64,000 bases of DNA, from positions 62,001 to 126,000 of the forward strand of contig JAUXZO010000108.1 of assembly GCA_030692685.1 (NCBI GenBank), in the 5' to 3' direction. Numbering within the stretch: the first letter of the stretch is position 1; every line of letters starts with the position of its first letter. Origin of the DNA: Acidovorax sp. GTDB taxonomy: Bacteria > Pseudomonadota > Gammaproteobacteria > Burkholderiales > Burkholderiaceae_C. The notes under the pieces are model-generated. The model saw only the letters and a program-made list of their open reading frames with translations. It was not told the DNA's origin and did no database searches. Shown here piece by piece: positions 52,033 through 61,020 of the stretch. Made by a program: the position numbers and the translations under genes.

Positions 52033-53436
52033 TTAAGCGCTCTGACCTTCGATTTTGGGTACTTCGCCAGTCGCGCGCTGCAAAGGCAGCACTGCCGATA
52101 ACAACGTGCCATCACCAGGGCGCGACGTGAGCGAAAGCCGCCCGCCAGCCGCCTCCACCCGATGGCGCATGCCCGCCAGCCCGTGCGATGTGGTCCGCAC
52201 TGTGGACGGATCAAAGCCCACGCCATCGTCGCGCACCTGTACGGCCACGTGGGTGGGATGAGAATGCACGGACACAAGCACCTTGTGCGCCTGGGCGTAT
52301 TTACCGATGTTGGTGAGCGCCTCTTGGACCATGCGGTAGACGGTCAACTGCGTGGCATCTGGCAGCTTGACTGCCTCCAGGCTCGTCTCGACCTCAATGC
52401 CAGCCCGTTCAGCGTATTCGCGCGTGAGGATCTCAAGGGCTGCTGTCAGCCCCAGGTTGGAAAGCGACGAAGGACGCAGGTCTTCAATGATGCGGCGCTT
52501 GAGCGCAATGCCGCTGTTCAAGGTTTCCGTCAGGTGCTTCAGTCGCTCGGCAATGTCGGGCGCAGTGGCATCAATTTTCGATTTGAGCCGCGCCACATCC
52601 AGTTTAGCGGCCGTCAACAGCGCACCCAGTTCATCGTGCAGCTCGCGGGCGAGGTGGCCGCGCTCTTCTTCGCGCACCTCTTGCAAATGGTTGGCCAACT
52701 CAGATAGCGTGGCGGTGCGGTCGCGCACCAGACCTTCAAGTCGGTCCCGCTCGCGTTCGAGCAGCGTCTGCTCCCGATGGCTCACGGTTTGCAACGCCTG
52801 CGCCTGGCGCAGGTACATGTAAAACGCCAGCAACCCGATGGCCGTGACCGTCGCAATACCGATGCGCGACAGCATGAGCGACTGTTCGATCTGCTGCTTG
52901 CCATACTCGACCCGCTGGTCGCTGCGCGCGATGAGCTCCAGCGCATGCTTGCGTATCGCCTCCATGTGCTCCTTGCCCACATCGGTATGCAAGATGAACT
53001 TCCACGCGTCTTCATTGCCTTGTCGGCGCAACCGCAGGCTCAGCTCCATTTCGGCGAGTTTGCGAGAGATCTGGCGCGACAGAAAAGCGAACTCCTGCAT
53101 GTCGTCTGGCGAGTCCATGAACTGGTTGCGCAACCGGTCCAGATTGGTCTGCACCGTGGCCACCGCCTTGTCGTAAGGTTCGAGATACGCCTCGTTCCCT
53201 GTAAGCAGATAACCGCGCTGACCTGTTTCTGCGTCAAGCATGCTTTGCAGCAGCGTATTGACAGCGCTGCGCGTGCTCTGTCCATGTGTCATCCGCTCGA
53301 CGGCGTCCTGCGAACGCATGTGGCCGGTTTCGTTAATACCGACCAGGACCATCGCCGCAAGCAGCGCCATGGGCAGGCTCAACGCCATCTTGCGGACCTT
53401 TGGCAACCAGCGCCGGGTGTTTTCTTTGAGGTTCAT
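52033..53436 (-). CDS. CHASE3 sensor histidine kinase (NarX/DesK type)
   Basis: 467 residues in the inner membrane: helix 1 at ~16-34, a periplasmic CHASE3 domain (~36-185, with QRGYLLTGNEAYLEPY), helix 2 at ~190-209, a coiled-coil, then a HisKA_3 box with phospho-acceptor His267 (ARELHDELGALLTAAKLD) and an HATPase domain (QEALTNIGKYAQAH; DDGVGFD; GLAGMRHRVEAAGG). It is divergent from a NarL-type response regulator 123 bases away, its likely partner. The signal is unknown. Confidence 0.93.
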   Translation of the reverse strand: MNLKENTRRWLPKVRKMALSLPMALLAAMVLVGINETGHMRSQDAVERMTHGQSTRSAVNTLLQSMLDAETGQRGYLLTGNEAYLEPYDKAVATVQTNLDRLRNQFMDSPDDMQEFAFLSRQISRKLAEMELSLRLRRQGNEDAWKFILHTDVGKEHMEAIRKHALELIARSDQRVEYGKQQIEQSLMLSRIGIATVTAIGLLAFYMYLRQAQALQTVSHREQTLLERERDRLEGLVRDRTATLSELANHLQEVREEERGHLARELHDELGALLTAAKLDVARLKSKIDATAPDIAERLKHLTETLNSGIALKRRIIEDLRPSSLSNLGLTAALEILTREYAERAGIEVETSLEAVKLPDATQLTVYRMVQEALTNIGKYAQAHKVLVSVHSHPTHVAVQVRDDGVGFDPSTVRTTSHGLAGMRHRVEAAGGRLSLTSRPGDGTLLSAVLPLQRATGEVPKIEGQSA

Positions 53437-53559
53437 ACGCTTATTCTGGATAATGGCTGATCATCTGGAAGTGGTGCAGCCAATGGACTGCCATGCCGGC
53501 CCACTTTGAAATCAACACACACCGGGGGCGGAAACGCCGCTCCCTCGAAAGAAAGATCA

Positions 53560-54192
53560 ATGATCAAGATTGGCATTGTGGATGACCACGCGATTGTTCG
53601 TTCCGGGCTCCGGCAGTTCCTGTCGGAGCATGTGGATCTGCGGGTCGAAGGTGAAGCAGCCAATGGCCGCGAAGCCATTGACCTGGTGCGCAACAAAGAA
53701 ATCGATGTCCTGCTTATGGACCTGTCGATGCCGGGTCAAAGCGGACTGGACGCACTGGCCATGCTGCGCGCCAAGGCACCCGACATGGGCATTCTCATTT
53801 TGAGCGGCTACCCTGAAGAGCACTACGCGATCAACCTGATTCGCCAGGGCGCGAGCGGCTACCTCAACAAGGAATGCGAGCCCTCGGAAATTGTCGAAGC
53901 CATTCGCACCATTGCATTGGGCCGCCGCTACCTGACACCTGCCGTTGCAGAACTTCTGGCCCAGCAATTGAACCGCAAGGACGACGCCCCACCCCACGAA
54001 CAGCTGTCTGAGCGTGAGTTTCAGGTGTTCCTCAAACTTGCCAAGGGTGAGACGGCGGGCGACATTGCGAAGGCGCTGTCGCTGAGCGTCAAGACGGTGA
54101 GCACCTATCGCACGCGTCTGATGGAAAAGATGAGCCTGTCGTCCAACAGCGATCTGACCTATTACGCGCTCAAGAACCGCCTGATTGACTGA
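53560..54192 (+). CDS. NarL/LuxR-type response regulator
   Basis: 210 residues from the ATG at 53560. Receiver domain with phospho-acceptor Asp54 (VLLMDLSMPG), acidic pocket Asp8/Asp9, and Lys in GYLNKECEPSE; then a LuxR helix-turn-helix (LSEREFQVFLKLAKGETAGD; LSLSVKTVSTYRTRLMEKM). It is divergent from the CHASE3 kinase. The two GTAGG-N6-CCTAC palindromes at 54833 and 60959 are candidate sites for it, untested. Confidence 0.94.
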   Translation: MIKIGIVDDHAIVRSGLRQFLSEHVDLRVEGEAANGREAIDLVRNKEIDVLLMDLSMPGQSGLDALAMLRAKAPDMGILILSGYPEEHYAINLIRQGASGYLNKECEPSEIVEAIRTIALGRRYLTPAVAELLAQQLNRKDDAPPHEQLSEREFQVFLKLAKGETAGDIAKALSLSVKTVSTYRTRLMEKMSLSSNSDLTYYALKNRLID

Positions 54193-54302
54193 CATACAAG
54201 GGCTGCCTCAGTCTGGCGCGGCCGGACCGGGGCAGATCAGCCAGAGGGGCCTATGAAATAGCAATGGGAGTGCCCGCTTGCGCGAACACGGTGCAGCGGA
54301 CA

Positions 54303-54731
54303 TCACATGGATGAACCGGACACCGGCGCACCCTGAGCCGCAGCGTCCGTCGCACTGGGACTGCTACTGTGCTGAATGCAATAGTCCACCAGCGCATCAA
54401 TCTCGTTGGATTTGTCGAACACCGCATCCACCCCCAACTGCGCACAGCGCATGCGGACATCGGGCGTGGCGTAATTGCTTAGCACCACCATCTTTTGGCC
54501 TGGGCGGCGCGTGCGGCATGCAGCCAATACACCCAAGCCACTGCCCTGGCGCAGGAAAAGGTCCACGATGGCCAAGTCCCATTGGTCGCTGTGTGCCGAC
54601 AGCCACTCTTTGCCTTCGTCCTCTGTTTCTGCAATACCCACGGCCTCTACAGACGCCAACTCTTCCAAAGTTCCAATCAGGTTCTCACGGATGGTCGCGT
54701 TGTCTTCAACAATGTAGGTGCGCAGTTTCAC
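54303..54731 (-). CDS. Single-domain response regulator
   Basis: A receiver-only protein: 142 residues from a GTG at 54731, or 159 from an ATG at 54782. YIVEDNATIR carries the acidic pocket, Asp57 is the phospho-acceptor (LAIVDLFLRQGSG), and VFDKSNE holds the conserved Lys. There is no output domain; the tail is Ser/Ala-rich. It probably works as a phosphate sink or adaptor for the nearby kinase. A perfect palindrome lies about 50 bases upstream of the 54782 start. Confidence 0.85.
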   Translation of the reverse strand: MKLRTYIVEDNATIRENLIGTLEELASVEAVGIAETEDEGKEWLSAHSDQWDLAIVDLFLRQGSGLGVLAACRTRRPGQKMVVLSNYATPDVRMRCAQLGVDAVFDKSNEIDALVDYCIQHSSSPSATDAAAQGAPVSGSSM

Positions 54732-54832
54732 AGACGGGGTCCACTTTTGCGAACGTTGCAGGGTGCGCGGTTCGAACCTCAAATTTAGACGTTCAGAGGT
54801 GTGAATTCTGCCAGCGGCTGCACGCTGGGACT

Positions 54833-54848
54833 GTAGGATTATTCCTAC
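54833..54848. promoter_or_regulatory. Palindrome GTAGGATTATTCCTAC
   Basis: A perfect 6-bp inverted repeat with 4-base spacer, about 50 bases upstream of the single-domain regulator gene and just before the end of moeB. The same GTAGG-N6-CCTAC form recurs at 60959-60974, upstream of a small membrane-protein gene. Confidence 0.5.
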
Positions 54849-55600
54849 CTAACAACACTGCCACACACCGCGCACGCAGGGTCTCGCTGTACTCGCATCG
54901 TGCTCCAGTCCATGGCTCTGCCATCCAGCATCAAAAGCCGTCCCGCCAGCGTGGGCTCAATGCCCACGATCAGCTTGAGTGCTTCGGCTGCTTGCATGGC
55001 ACCCACCACGCCCACCAACGGCGCAAACACGCCCAGGGTGGAGCAACGCTCTTCTTCAAAATCTGCCGCTGGTGGAAAGATGCAGGCGTAGCAGGGGGCC
55101 TGCGCGCTGCGCGGGTCGACCACCGTGATCTGCCCGTCAAACCTGATGACTGCACCCGCTACCAGTGGCCTTCCATGGCGAACGCACGCAGCGTTGACTG
55201 CGTGCCGTGTGGCGTAGTTGTCAGTACAGTCGAGCACCACGCTGGCGGCTTGAACCAAAGGCTGCAATGACGCTGCATCCACGCGCATTTTCAGCGCAGT
55301 CACCCGGGTCTCGGGGTTGATGTCTGCTATTGCCTGCGCCGCCGATTCGACCTTGGGAACCCCCACACGCGCGGTGGTGTGCGCAATCTGGCGTTGAAGG
55401 TTGGTGAGGTCCACCACGTCATCGTCCACCAGCGTGATGTGCCCAACGCCCGCCGATGCCAGGTACAGCGCGGCAGGGGAGCCCAACCCGCCCGCGCCAA
55501 TGATCAGCGCATGCGAGGCCAGCACGCGCTCCTGGCCTTCGATACCGATTTCGTCCAGAAGAATGTGGCGGGAGTAACGCAGGAGCTGGTCGTCGGTCAT
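54845..55600 (-). CDS. moeB: HesA/MoeB/ThiF-family adenylyltransferase
   Basis: 251 residues. E1-like enzyme that adenylates the C-terminal Gly of MoaD or ThiS before sulfur transfer. ATP-binding IIGAGGLGSPAALYLASAG, LQRQIAHTT, the DCTDNYATRHAVN segment, and zinc CxxC pairs CYAC and CAVC are visible. There is no C-terminal rhodanese domain. The MoeB assignment over ThiF is by similarity and length; formate dehydrogenase in this genome needs molybdopterin, so the role is consistent. Confidence 0.9.
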   Translation of the reverse strand: MTDDQLLRYSRHILLDEIGIEGQERVLASHALIIGAGGLGSPAALYLASAGVGHITLVDDDVVDLTNLQRQIAHTTARVGVPKVESAAQAIADINPETRVTALKMRVDAASLQPLVQAASVVLDCTDNYATRHAVNAACVRHGRPLVAGAVIRFDGQITVVDPRSAQAPCYACIFPPAADFEEERCSTLGVFAPLVGVVGAMQAAEALKLIVGIEPTLAGRLLMLDGRAMDWSTMRVQRDPACAVCGSVVR

Positions 55601-55667
55601 GAAGTATCAAGTGCAAAAGCAGCCCACCAAGCGGAAAGTCTGCGTGGGGGCGAACGGAGACACGCAC

Positions 55668-55702
55668 AAAAAAGGCCGGATTTCGCAAAAAATCCGGCCT
55701 TT
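55668..55702 (-). terminator. Rho-independent terminator after ctpA
   Basis: AAAGGCCGGATTT and AAATCCGGCCTTT pair around a short loop. Read leftwards the stem is followed by TTTTTT. It sits between the ctpA stop (55723) and the moeB start (55600), so the two are probably separate transcripts. Confidence 0.88.
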
Positions 55703-55722
55703 GAAGCAGAGAGCGCGAAAGC

Positions 55723-57159
55723 TCAATTCTCTTTCTTTTCGTCCTTGCGTTCGGTCAGCGTTTTGCTGGCCAGCACGGTGCGGCCTTTGAGCTGGTTCAG
55801 CGCCTGCACCAACTGGAAATCTTTGTCTGATCCAAACTCTGGAATCTTGCGATCTGCCACAGGCTTCTTGGCCTCTTCTTCCATGCGCTTGCGGGCTTCT
55901 TCACGGGCCTTTTCACGGGCTTCGTCTTTCTTTTCTTCGCCCTGGCCGCTGCCCAGGTGCTTGACCAGATCTGCCTCGCGCATGCGCAGAGCCGCAAAGA
56001 TGTTGCCTTCTTCAGATTCGTCGATCATCACGTCGGGAACGATGCCCTTGGCCTGAATCGACTTGCCGCTCGGGGTGTAGTAGCGCGCGGTGGTCAGCTT
56101 GATGCCGGTGTCCGGGCCCAGAGGGCGCACCGTCTGGACGGAGCCCTTGCCAAAGGTCTGGCTGCCCATGATGGTGGCACGCTTGTGGTCTTGCAACGCA
56201 CCTGCCACGATTTCGCTGGCAGAGGCCGAGCCTTCGTTCACCAGCACCACCAGCGGCACAGACTTCAGTGCAGCAGGCAGGCGGCGCAGCGGATCACCAC
56301 CGCCGCGGCGCTGATAAAAATCGGGCGCGGCCTTGTAGGTGGCCTTGCTGTCGGCCAATTGGCCATTGGTGGATACAACGGTCACGTTTGCAGGCAAGAA
56401 GGCCGCCGAGATGGCCACCGCAGCGTCGAGCAAGCCGCCCGGGTCGTTGCGCAGGTCCAGCACCAGTCCCTTGAGGTTGGGCTCCTGCTTGTAGACCTCT
56501 TCCACCTTGCGCACAAAGTCGTCGACCGTGCGCTCCTGGAACTGCGAAAGCCGGATCCAGGCATAGCCAGGTTCCACGACCTTGCCCTTGACGGACTGGG
56601 TCTTGATTTCTTCGCGCGTGATGGTGACGGGGAAGGTGCGGCTTTCTTCCTTGCGGAAGATGGTGAGCGTGACCTTGGTGTTGGGCTCTCCGCGCATGCG
56701 CTTGACCGCATCATTGAGCGCGAGGCCCTTTACGGCCGTTTCGTCGATCTTGGTGATCAAATCGTTGGTCTTGAGGCCCGCGCGGAAAGCGGGTGAGCCT
56801 TCGATGGGCGAAACCACCTTGATGAGCCCGTCTTCCTGGGTGATCTCGATCCCAACGCCCACGAAGCGGCCCGAAGTACCTTCACGAAATTCCTTGAAGG
56901 ACTTCTTGTCGAAATACTGGGAGTGCGGGTCCAGGCTGGCCACCATCCCGGTGATGGCGTCGGTGATCAACTTTTTGTCGTCCACCGGCTCCACATAGTC
57001 GGTCTTCACCAGGCCAAACACCGCCGACAGCTGCTGGATTTCTTCCAGAGGCAAAGGCGTCATGGCGCCGCGCGCCACTGTTTGCAAGGAAACCGTGGTG
57101 AGCGCACCGGCCACCACGCCAATCGATACCCACCCTGCAATTTTGAGTTTGTGGCCCAT
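55723..57159 (-). CDS. ctpA: C-terminal processing protease, S41 family
   Basis: 478 residues. Signal anchor at the N-terminus (IAGWVSIGVVAGALTTVSLQ), a PDZ domain at ~100-180 (FVGVGIEITQEDGLIKVVSP), and the S41 core with Ser313 in GSASASEIVAGAL and Lys338 in TFGKGSVQ, 25 residues apart as in Prc and D1 protease. The C-terminal tail (~400-478) is highly charged (Lys/Glu-rich) and probably flexible. Periplasmic processing of envelope proteins is the expected role. It neighbours gpmA as in many betaproteobacteria. Confidence 0.94.
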   Translation of the reverse strand: MGHKLKIAGWVSIGVVAGALTTVSLQTVARGAMTPLPLEEIQQLSAVFGLVKTDYVEPVDDKKLITDAITGMVASLDPHSQYFDKKSFKEFREGTSGRFVGVGIEITQEDGLIKVVSPIEGSPAFRAGLKTNDLITKIDETAVKGLALNDAVKRMRGEPNTKVTLTIFRKEESRTFPVTITREEIKTQSVKGKVVEPGYAWIRLSQFQERTVDDFVRKVEEVYKQEPNLKGLVLDLRNDPGGLLDAAVAISAAFLPANVTVVSTNGQLADSKATYKAAPDFYQRRGGGDPLRRLPAALKSVPLVVLVNEGSASASEIVAGALQDHKRATIMGSQTFGKGSVQTVRPLGPDTGIKLTTARYYTPSGKSIQAKGIVPDVMIDESEEGNIFAALRMREADLVKHLGSGQGEEKKDEAREKAREEARKRMEEEAKKPVADRKIPEFGSDKDFQLVQALNQLKGRTVLASKTLTERKDEKKEN

Positions 57160-57327
57160 ACAACACCTTTACCGCTTCAAATCAATATAAACCGACCGAC
57201 CCTGCCCGCACGCTTTTGAAAAAGAAGCGGCAAACACGCTATTAGAAGGGCCAAACCCGTTGCAGTTCCACACGGGCGCTCGCTGGGCGAACAGAAATTG
57301 CAGGATTTCCCTGCCTTTACCTGATTT

Positions 57328-58071
57328 TTATGCCTTGCCCTGCGATGCCACGGCCGCCGCAGCCTTGGCAGCCGCCTCTGCATCGCCCAGATAGTAGTGG
57401 CGGATGGGTTTGAGGTCGGCGTCCAGTTCGTATACCAGTGGAATCCCGTTGGGAATGTTCAGGCCGACGATGTCGGATTCAGAGATCCCGTCGAGGTACT
57501 TGACCATGGCCCGGATGGAATTGCCGTGCGCCGCCACCACCACGCGTTGGCCCGAACGGATGGCAGGCGCCATCGCCTCGTTCCAGAACGGCAGCACGCG
57601 GGCGACGGTGTCCTTGAGGCATTCGGTCAACGGTACATCGCCCTCCGACAGGGCCGCATAGCGGCGGTCACTGCGCTCGCTGCGGGCATCGGTCGCCTCC
57701 AGTGCTGGCGGTGGGGTGTCATAGCTGCGGCGCCACACCAGCACCTGCTCGTCGCCGTATTGCTTGGCGATGTCCGCCTTGTTCAGGCCCTGCAGGGCGC
57801 CGTAGTGGCGTTCGTTCAGGCGCCAGTCCTTCACCACGGGCAGCCAGGTGCAATCCATTTCATCCAGCGTGTACCAAAGGGTGTGGATGGCGCGCTTGAG
57901 CACGCTGGTGAACGCCAGGTCAAACTCGTAGCCCTCGGCCTTGAGCAATTTGCCCGCCGACATGGCCTGGGACACACCGGTCGGCGTGAGGTCTACATCG
58001 GTCCAGCCGGTGAAGCGGTTTTCGAGGTTCCAGGTGGATTCACCATGGCGAATCAAAACGAGCTTGTGCAT
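57328..58071 (-). CDS. gpmA: 2,3-bisphosphoglycerate-dependent phosphoglycerate mutase
   Basis: 247 residues of the histidine phosphatase fold. Interconverts 3- and 2-phosphoglycerate. Catalytic His9 is in [18 protein letters not shown]; further motifs are RRSYDTPPP and [16 protein letters not shown] (second catalytic His). The C-terminus is Ala-rich. It is divergent from the rhodanese gene. Confidence 0.96.
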   Translation of the reverse strand: MHKLVLIRHGESTWNLENRFTGWTDVDLTPTGVSQAMSAGKLLKAEGYEFDLAFTSVLKRAIHTLWYTLDEMDCTWLPVVKDWRLNERHYGALQGLNKADIAKQYGDEQVLVWRRSYDTPPPALEATDARSERSDRRYAALSEGDVPLTECLKDTVARVLPFWNEAMAPAIRSGQRVVVAAHGNSIRAMVKYLDGISESDIVGLNIPNGIPLVYELDADLKPIRHYYLGDAEAAAKAAAAVASQGKA

Positions 58072-58143
58072 GAGTTCCCTCGGAAAGGCGGGTCAAAATC
58101 AAGCATTCTAAAATTACGCTGTTCGCCAACCCAAGGAATCTTT

Positions 58144-58551
58144 GTGAAATTCATTATCGACAACTGGTATCTCTTCATCGTGGCACTGGCTTCGGGCAGC
58201 ATGTTGCTGTGGCCGGTCCTCAAGAATGCCAGTGGCGGTTCGCTGACGCCCGCGCGGGCCGTGCAGCTGATCAACCGTGAAAAAGCTGTGGTCATCGACG
58301 TGTGCGAGACCGAAGAATTCGCCACGGGCCACGTGACCGGCGCCAAGAACGTGCCGTTGGGCCAGCTGGAAGAGCGCCTGCCCTCCGTGGTCAAAAACAA
58401 GGCCCTGCCGCTGGTGCTGGTCTGCGCCAGCGGTGCCCGCGCCAACCGCGCCGTGGGAATTGCCAAAAAGCTGGGCTACGACAACGCCCAGGCCATGGCC
58501 GGTGGCCTCAAGGCTTGGCGCGAAGCCAGCTTGCCAGTGGAAAAAGCGTAA
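58144..58551 (+). CDS. Membrane-anchored rhodanese-like protein (YibN type)
   Basis: 135 residues from a GTG at 58144. One N-terminal membrane helix (WYLFIVALASGSMLLWPVL), then a rhodanese domain with active-site Cys in VLVCASGARANRA. It is the first gene of the order rhodanese-grxC-secB-gpsA, the same as yibN-grxC-secB-gpsA in Escherichia coli. Sulfur transfer or envelope redox work is possible; the substrate is unknown. Confidence 0.9.
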   Translation: MKFIIDNWYLFIVALASGSMLLWPVLKNASGGSLTPARAVQLINREKAVVIDVCETEEFATGHVTGAKNVPLGQLEERLPSVVKNKALPLVLVCASGARANRAVGIAKKLGYDNAQAMAGGLKAWREASLPVEKA

Positions 58552-58623
58552 AGCGTCCCCACCTGATGTGGCTACACGGCAAATCTGCCCCTTTTTGACC
58601 CCGTTGCTTCCAGGAGGATCGCC

Positions 58624-58884
58624 ATGCAACCCGTGAAGATGTACACCACCGCTGTCTGCCCTTACTGCATCCGGGCCAAGCAGATCCTCAAGTCCAAGGG
58701 CGTGGAGCAGATCGAAGAGATCCGCATCGACATCGACCCTGTCGCCCGAACCCACATGATGGAGACCACAGGGCGCCGCACGGTGCCGCAGATCTACATC
58801 GGTGACACCCACGTGGGCGGACATGACGATCTGGTGGCGCTGGACAGCCGCGGCGAGCTGATGCCCCTGCTGGGCGCTGCCTGA
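58624..58884 (+). CDS. grxC: Glutaredoxin 3
   Basis: 86 residues with the dithiol active site C12-P-Y-C15, the cis-Pro TVPQIYIG segment and the GHDDLVALDSRGEL glutathione-site end. AGGAGG lies 6 bases upstream of the ATG at 58624. It reduces disulfides with glutathione in the cytoplasm. Confidence 0.96.
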   Translation: MQPVKMYTTAVCPYCIRAKQILKSKGVEQIEEIRIDIDPVARTHMMETTGRRTVPQIYIGDTHVGGHDDLVALDSRGELMPLLGAA

Positions 58885-58992
58885 CCCCCATCACAGGCGC
58901 TGCATAATGCAGCCCCATGTGCCCGCTGCGGGAGCTGCTCCCCGGCGGGTTTCGTTTTGCTGAAACCCTAGTTTGCAGAGAGACTTTTCACC

Positions 58993-59451
58993 ATGGCAAC
59001 CGAAGAAAATCCCGTGTTCCAGATCCAACGTGTCTACTTGAAGGACATGTCGCTGGAGCAACCCAACTCCCCCGGCATCCTGCTCGAGCAAGAGCAGCCC
59101 AGCGTTGACATCCAGTTGGGTGTAGAAGCCACGCCCGTCGCCGAAGGCATCTACGAAGTCGCCGTGACCGCCACGGTGCAGACCAAGATTCAGGACAAGA
59201 CCGTGTTCCTGGTCGAAGTCAAACAAGCCGGCATCTTTGAAATCCGCAACGTGCCTGAAGACCAGATGGGCCCCATCATGGGCATCGCCTGCCCACAGAT
59301 CGTGTACCCGTACCTGCGTGGCAACGTGGCTGATCTGATCAACCGCGCTGGTTTCCCGCCCGTGCACCTGACGGAAATCAACTTCCAGGCGATGTACGAG
59401 CAGCAGCAAGCCCAAGCGGCTGGCGCACCTTCGTCCATCCTGACGCAGTAA
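58993..59451 (+). CDS. secB: Protein-export chaperone SecB
   Basis: 152 residues. It keeps exported precursors unfolded and delivers them to Sec[21 protein letters not shown] and [20 protein letters not shown] are family signatures. A small hairpin (GGGTTTC/GAAACCC, 58947-58968) lies in the 5' leader, close to the start. It sits in the conserved grxC-secB-gpsA order. Confidence 0.97.
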   Translation: MATEENPVFQIQRVYLKDMSLEQPNSPGILLEQEQPSVDIQLGVEATPVAEGIYEVAVTATVQTKIQDKTVFLVEVKQAGIFEIRNVPEDQMGPIMGIACPQIVYPYLRGNVADLINRAGFPPVHLTEINFQAMYEQQQAQAAGAPSSILTQ

Positions 59452-59455
59452 GAGT

Positions 59456-59578
59456 ACGCCCCCTGAGTCGCTTCGCGCCTTGCCCCTCTCTCTACGCGCT
59501 GCGCGCTATGGGAGGGGGACGCAGCCAGCGGCCTGGCGAAGCCAGTTCCGCGGCTACCTCGCCCGGGCCGCGCCATGT
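59456..59578 (+). repeat. GC-rich hairpin repeat, copy 5 (secB-gpsA)
   Basis: CGCCCCCTGAGTCGCTTCGC, hairpin CCCCTC...GAGGGG with a longer loop, then GGCCTGGCGAAGCCAGTTCC and CCCGGGCCGCGCC. It resembles copy 1 in its loop. Confidence 0.85.
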
Positions 59579-59629
59579 CCAGAGGCAGCGAGAAGGGCTT
59601 AGCGCAGTTCGCCCTCAAATTTCAACATG

Positions 59630-59690
59630 TTTTAGGCCTCTAGCGCTTGATGGATAAGCGCTAACAGCTATGAAAATCATAGTATTAGGT
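59630..59690. repeat. AGCGCTT interspersed repeat, copy 8, overlapping the gpsA start
   Basis: TTAGGCCTCTAGCGCTTGAT, then GGATAAGCGCTAACAGCTAT. The ATG of gpsA at 59670 is part of the right flank, where other copies read AGCTATCAAAA. Confidence 0.85.
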
Positions 59691-60683
59691 GCCGGTGCCT
59701 GGGGCTCAGCGCTCGCCCTGAGCGCGGCCCAGCACCCTGTTGGCCATGCGGTCACGCTGTGGGCGCGCGATGCGGCCCAGGCGGGCAGCATGCGCACTGA
59801 GCGCCAAAACCCGCGCTATCTGCCGGATATCACCTTTCCCACGTCTCTCGCCGTTGCCGATGGCAACCTGGGTGCTCTGCTGCCCGGCGCCGACCTCGTC
59901 ATCGTCGCCACGCCCATGGCCGCTTTGCGCAGCATGTTGCAGGCGCTGCGCGGTTGCACGGCGCCCGTCGCGTGGCTGTGCAAGGGCTTTGAGGCGGTGC
60001 CTGCCGGAGAATCTGAGTCTTTTGGGCTGCTAGCGCACGAGGTGCAAGCGCTGGTAGCTCCTGAACTGATAGCAGGAGTCTTCAGCGGCCCCAGCTTTGC
60101 GCAAGAAGTGGCCCTGGGCCAGCCCACCGCGTTGGTGGCGGCCAGTGCCCATGCCCCAGTGCGCGATGCGCTGGTCAGCGCGTTTCACAGCTCCAGCGTG
60201 CGGGTGTACGCCAACGAAGACATCGTGGGGGTGGAGGTGGGGGGCGCGGTGAAAAACGTGCTGGCCATTGCCACCGGCCTGTGCGATGGCCTGGCGCTGG
60301 GGCTGAACGCCCGGGCGGCCCTCATCACCCGAGGGTTGGCCGAGATGACCCGCCTGGGGCTGGCGCTGGGCGCACGGCCGGACACCTTTATGGGCTTGTC
60401 AGGCCTGGGGGATTTGGTGCTGACGGCCACTGGAGACCTGTCGCGCAACCGGCGCGTGGGCATGTTGCTGGCCGAAGGCAAAAACCTGCAACAAGCTGTC
60501 GAATCGCTGGGACACGTGGCCGAAGGCGTTTACAGCGCCCGCACCGTGGCGCAGCGTGCGCAGGTGCTGGGAGTGGACATGCCCATCACCCGTGCGGTGG
60601 TGGCCTTGCTGGACGGCCAGCTCACGCCCGCCAATGCCGTGGCGTTGCTGATGGGCCGGGGGCCTGCGTCCGAGCTGATCTAG
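59670..60683 (+). CDS. gpsA: Glycerol-3-phosphate dehydrogenase [NAD(P)+]
   Basis: 337 residues. Makes sn-glycerol 3-phosphate for phospholipids. Rossmann motif [16 protein letters not shown], then [26 protein letters not shown] and the catalytic Lys in [18 protein letters not shown]. The start codon lies in an interspersed repeat, which thus supplies the first residues (MKII). Residues ~119-138 ([18 protein letters not shown]) are encoded by DNA that resembles a decayed copy of the same repeat. Confidence 0.96.
   Translation: MKIIVLGAGAWGSALALSAAQHPVGHAVTLWARDAAQAGSMRTERQNPRYLPDITFPTSLAVADGNLGALLPGADLVIVATPMAALRSMLQALRGCTAPVAWLCKGFEAVPAGESESFGLLAHEVQALVAPELIAGVFSGPSFAQEVALGQPTALVAASAHAPVRDALVSAFHSSSVRVYANEDIVGVEVGGAVKNVLAIATGLCDGLALGLNARAALITRGLAEMTRLGLALGARPDTFMGLSGLGDLVLTATGDLSRNRRVGMLLAEGKNLQQAVESLGHVAEGVYSARTVAQRAQVLGVDMPITRAVVALLDGQLTPANAVALLMGRGPASELI
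60020..60082. repeat. Possible decayed AGCGCTT repeat inside gpsA
   Basis: TTTTGGGCTGCTAGCGCACG, then GGTGCAAGCGCTGGTAGCTC and CTGAACTGATAGCAG follow the order of repeat features (GCTGCTAGCGC, AAGCGCTGGTAGCT, CTGATAGC) but with many changes. Confidence 0.4.
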
Positions 60684-60726
60684 CCAGCCCCGTTCGGCCC
60701 ACACATCCCTCACTGCGAGGCAGGCA

Positions 60727-60779
60727 TAAAAAAAGCCGCAAAGTGGCTCCCTCGAAGGGAACACTCTGCGGCATTTTTT
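60727..60779. terminator. Bidirectional terminator between gpsA and the 24-codon gene
   Basis: AAAAAAAGCCGCA and TGCGGCATTTTTT pair, extended by AGTG/CACT and a TCCCTCGAAGGGA tip. It has an A-run on one side and a T-run on the other, so it can end the rightward gpsA and the leftward small-peptide transcripts. Confidence 0.9.
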
Positions 60780-60792
60780 GGTTGCTGCGAAA

Positions 60793-60867
60793 TCAAAACA
60801 CGCCGAACAGCATCAGCAACAGAACAACAGAAATTGGGACGCCGAGTAGCCAAGCAATGATGGGCAT
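60793..60867 (-). CDS. 24-residue hydrophobic membrane peptide
   Basis: The frame encodes MPIIAWLLGVPISVVLLLML followed by FGVF. It is supported by a strong AGGAG site 7 bases upstream of the ATG at 60867 and a terminator directly after its stop. One membrane helix. No family is recognised; similar very short proteins occur in related genomes to my knowledge, but I could not check. A GTAGG-N6-CCTAC palindrome lies 92 bases upstream. Confidence 0.6.
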   Translation of the reverse strand: MPIIAWLLGVPISVVLLLMLFGVF

Positions 60868-60958
60868 AGTGATCTCCTGAGAAGGGTTGAAGTGGATAAG
60901 TGATTTCACTGTATCGCTGCTCTTTTCCCGCCCGTGTGCGCCAGCGCTGCGCCTGACC

Positions 60959-60974
60959 GTAGGCGTGTACCTAC
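60959..60974. promoter_or_regulatory. Palindrome GTAGGCGTGTACCTAC
   Basis: GTAGG and CCTAC around six bases, the same form as 54833-54848. It is in the promoter region of the small membrane-peptide gene and downstream of lysA. Confidence 0.4.
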
Positions 60975-61020
60975 CGGATGTCGGAGCGCAACCCGCCCCC
61001 GACAACCGCTATCCGAGACC

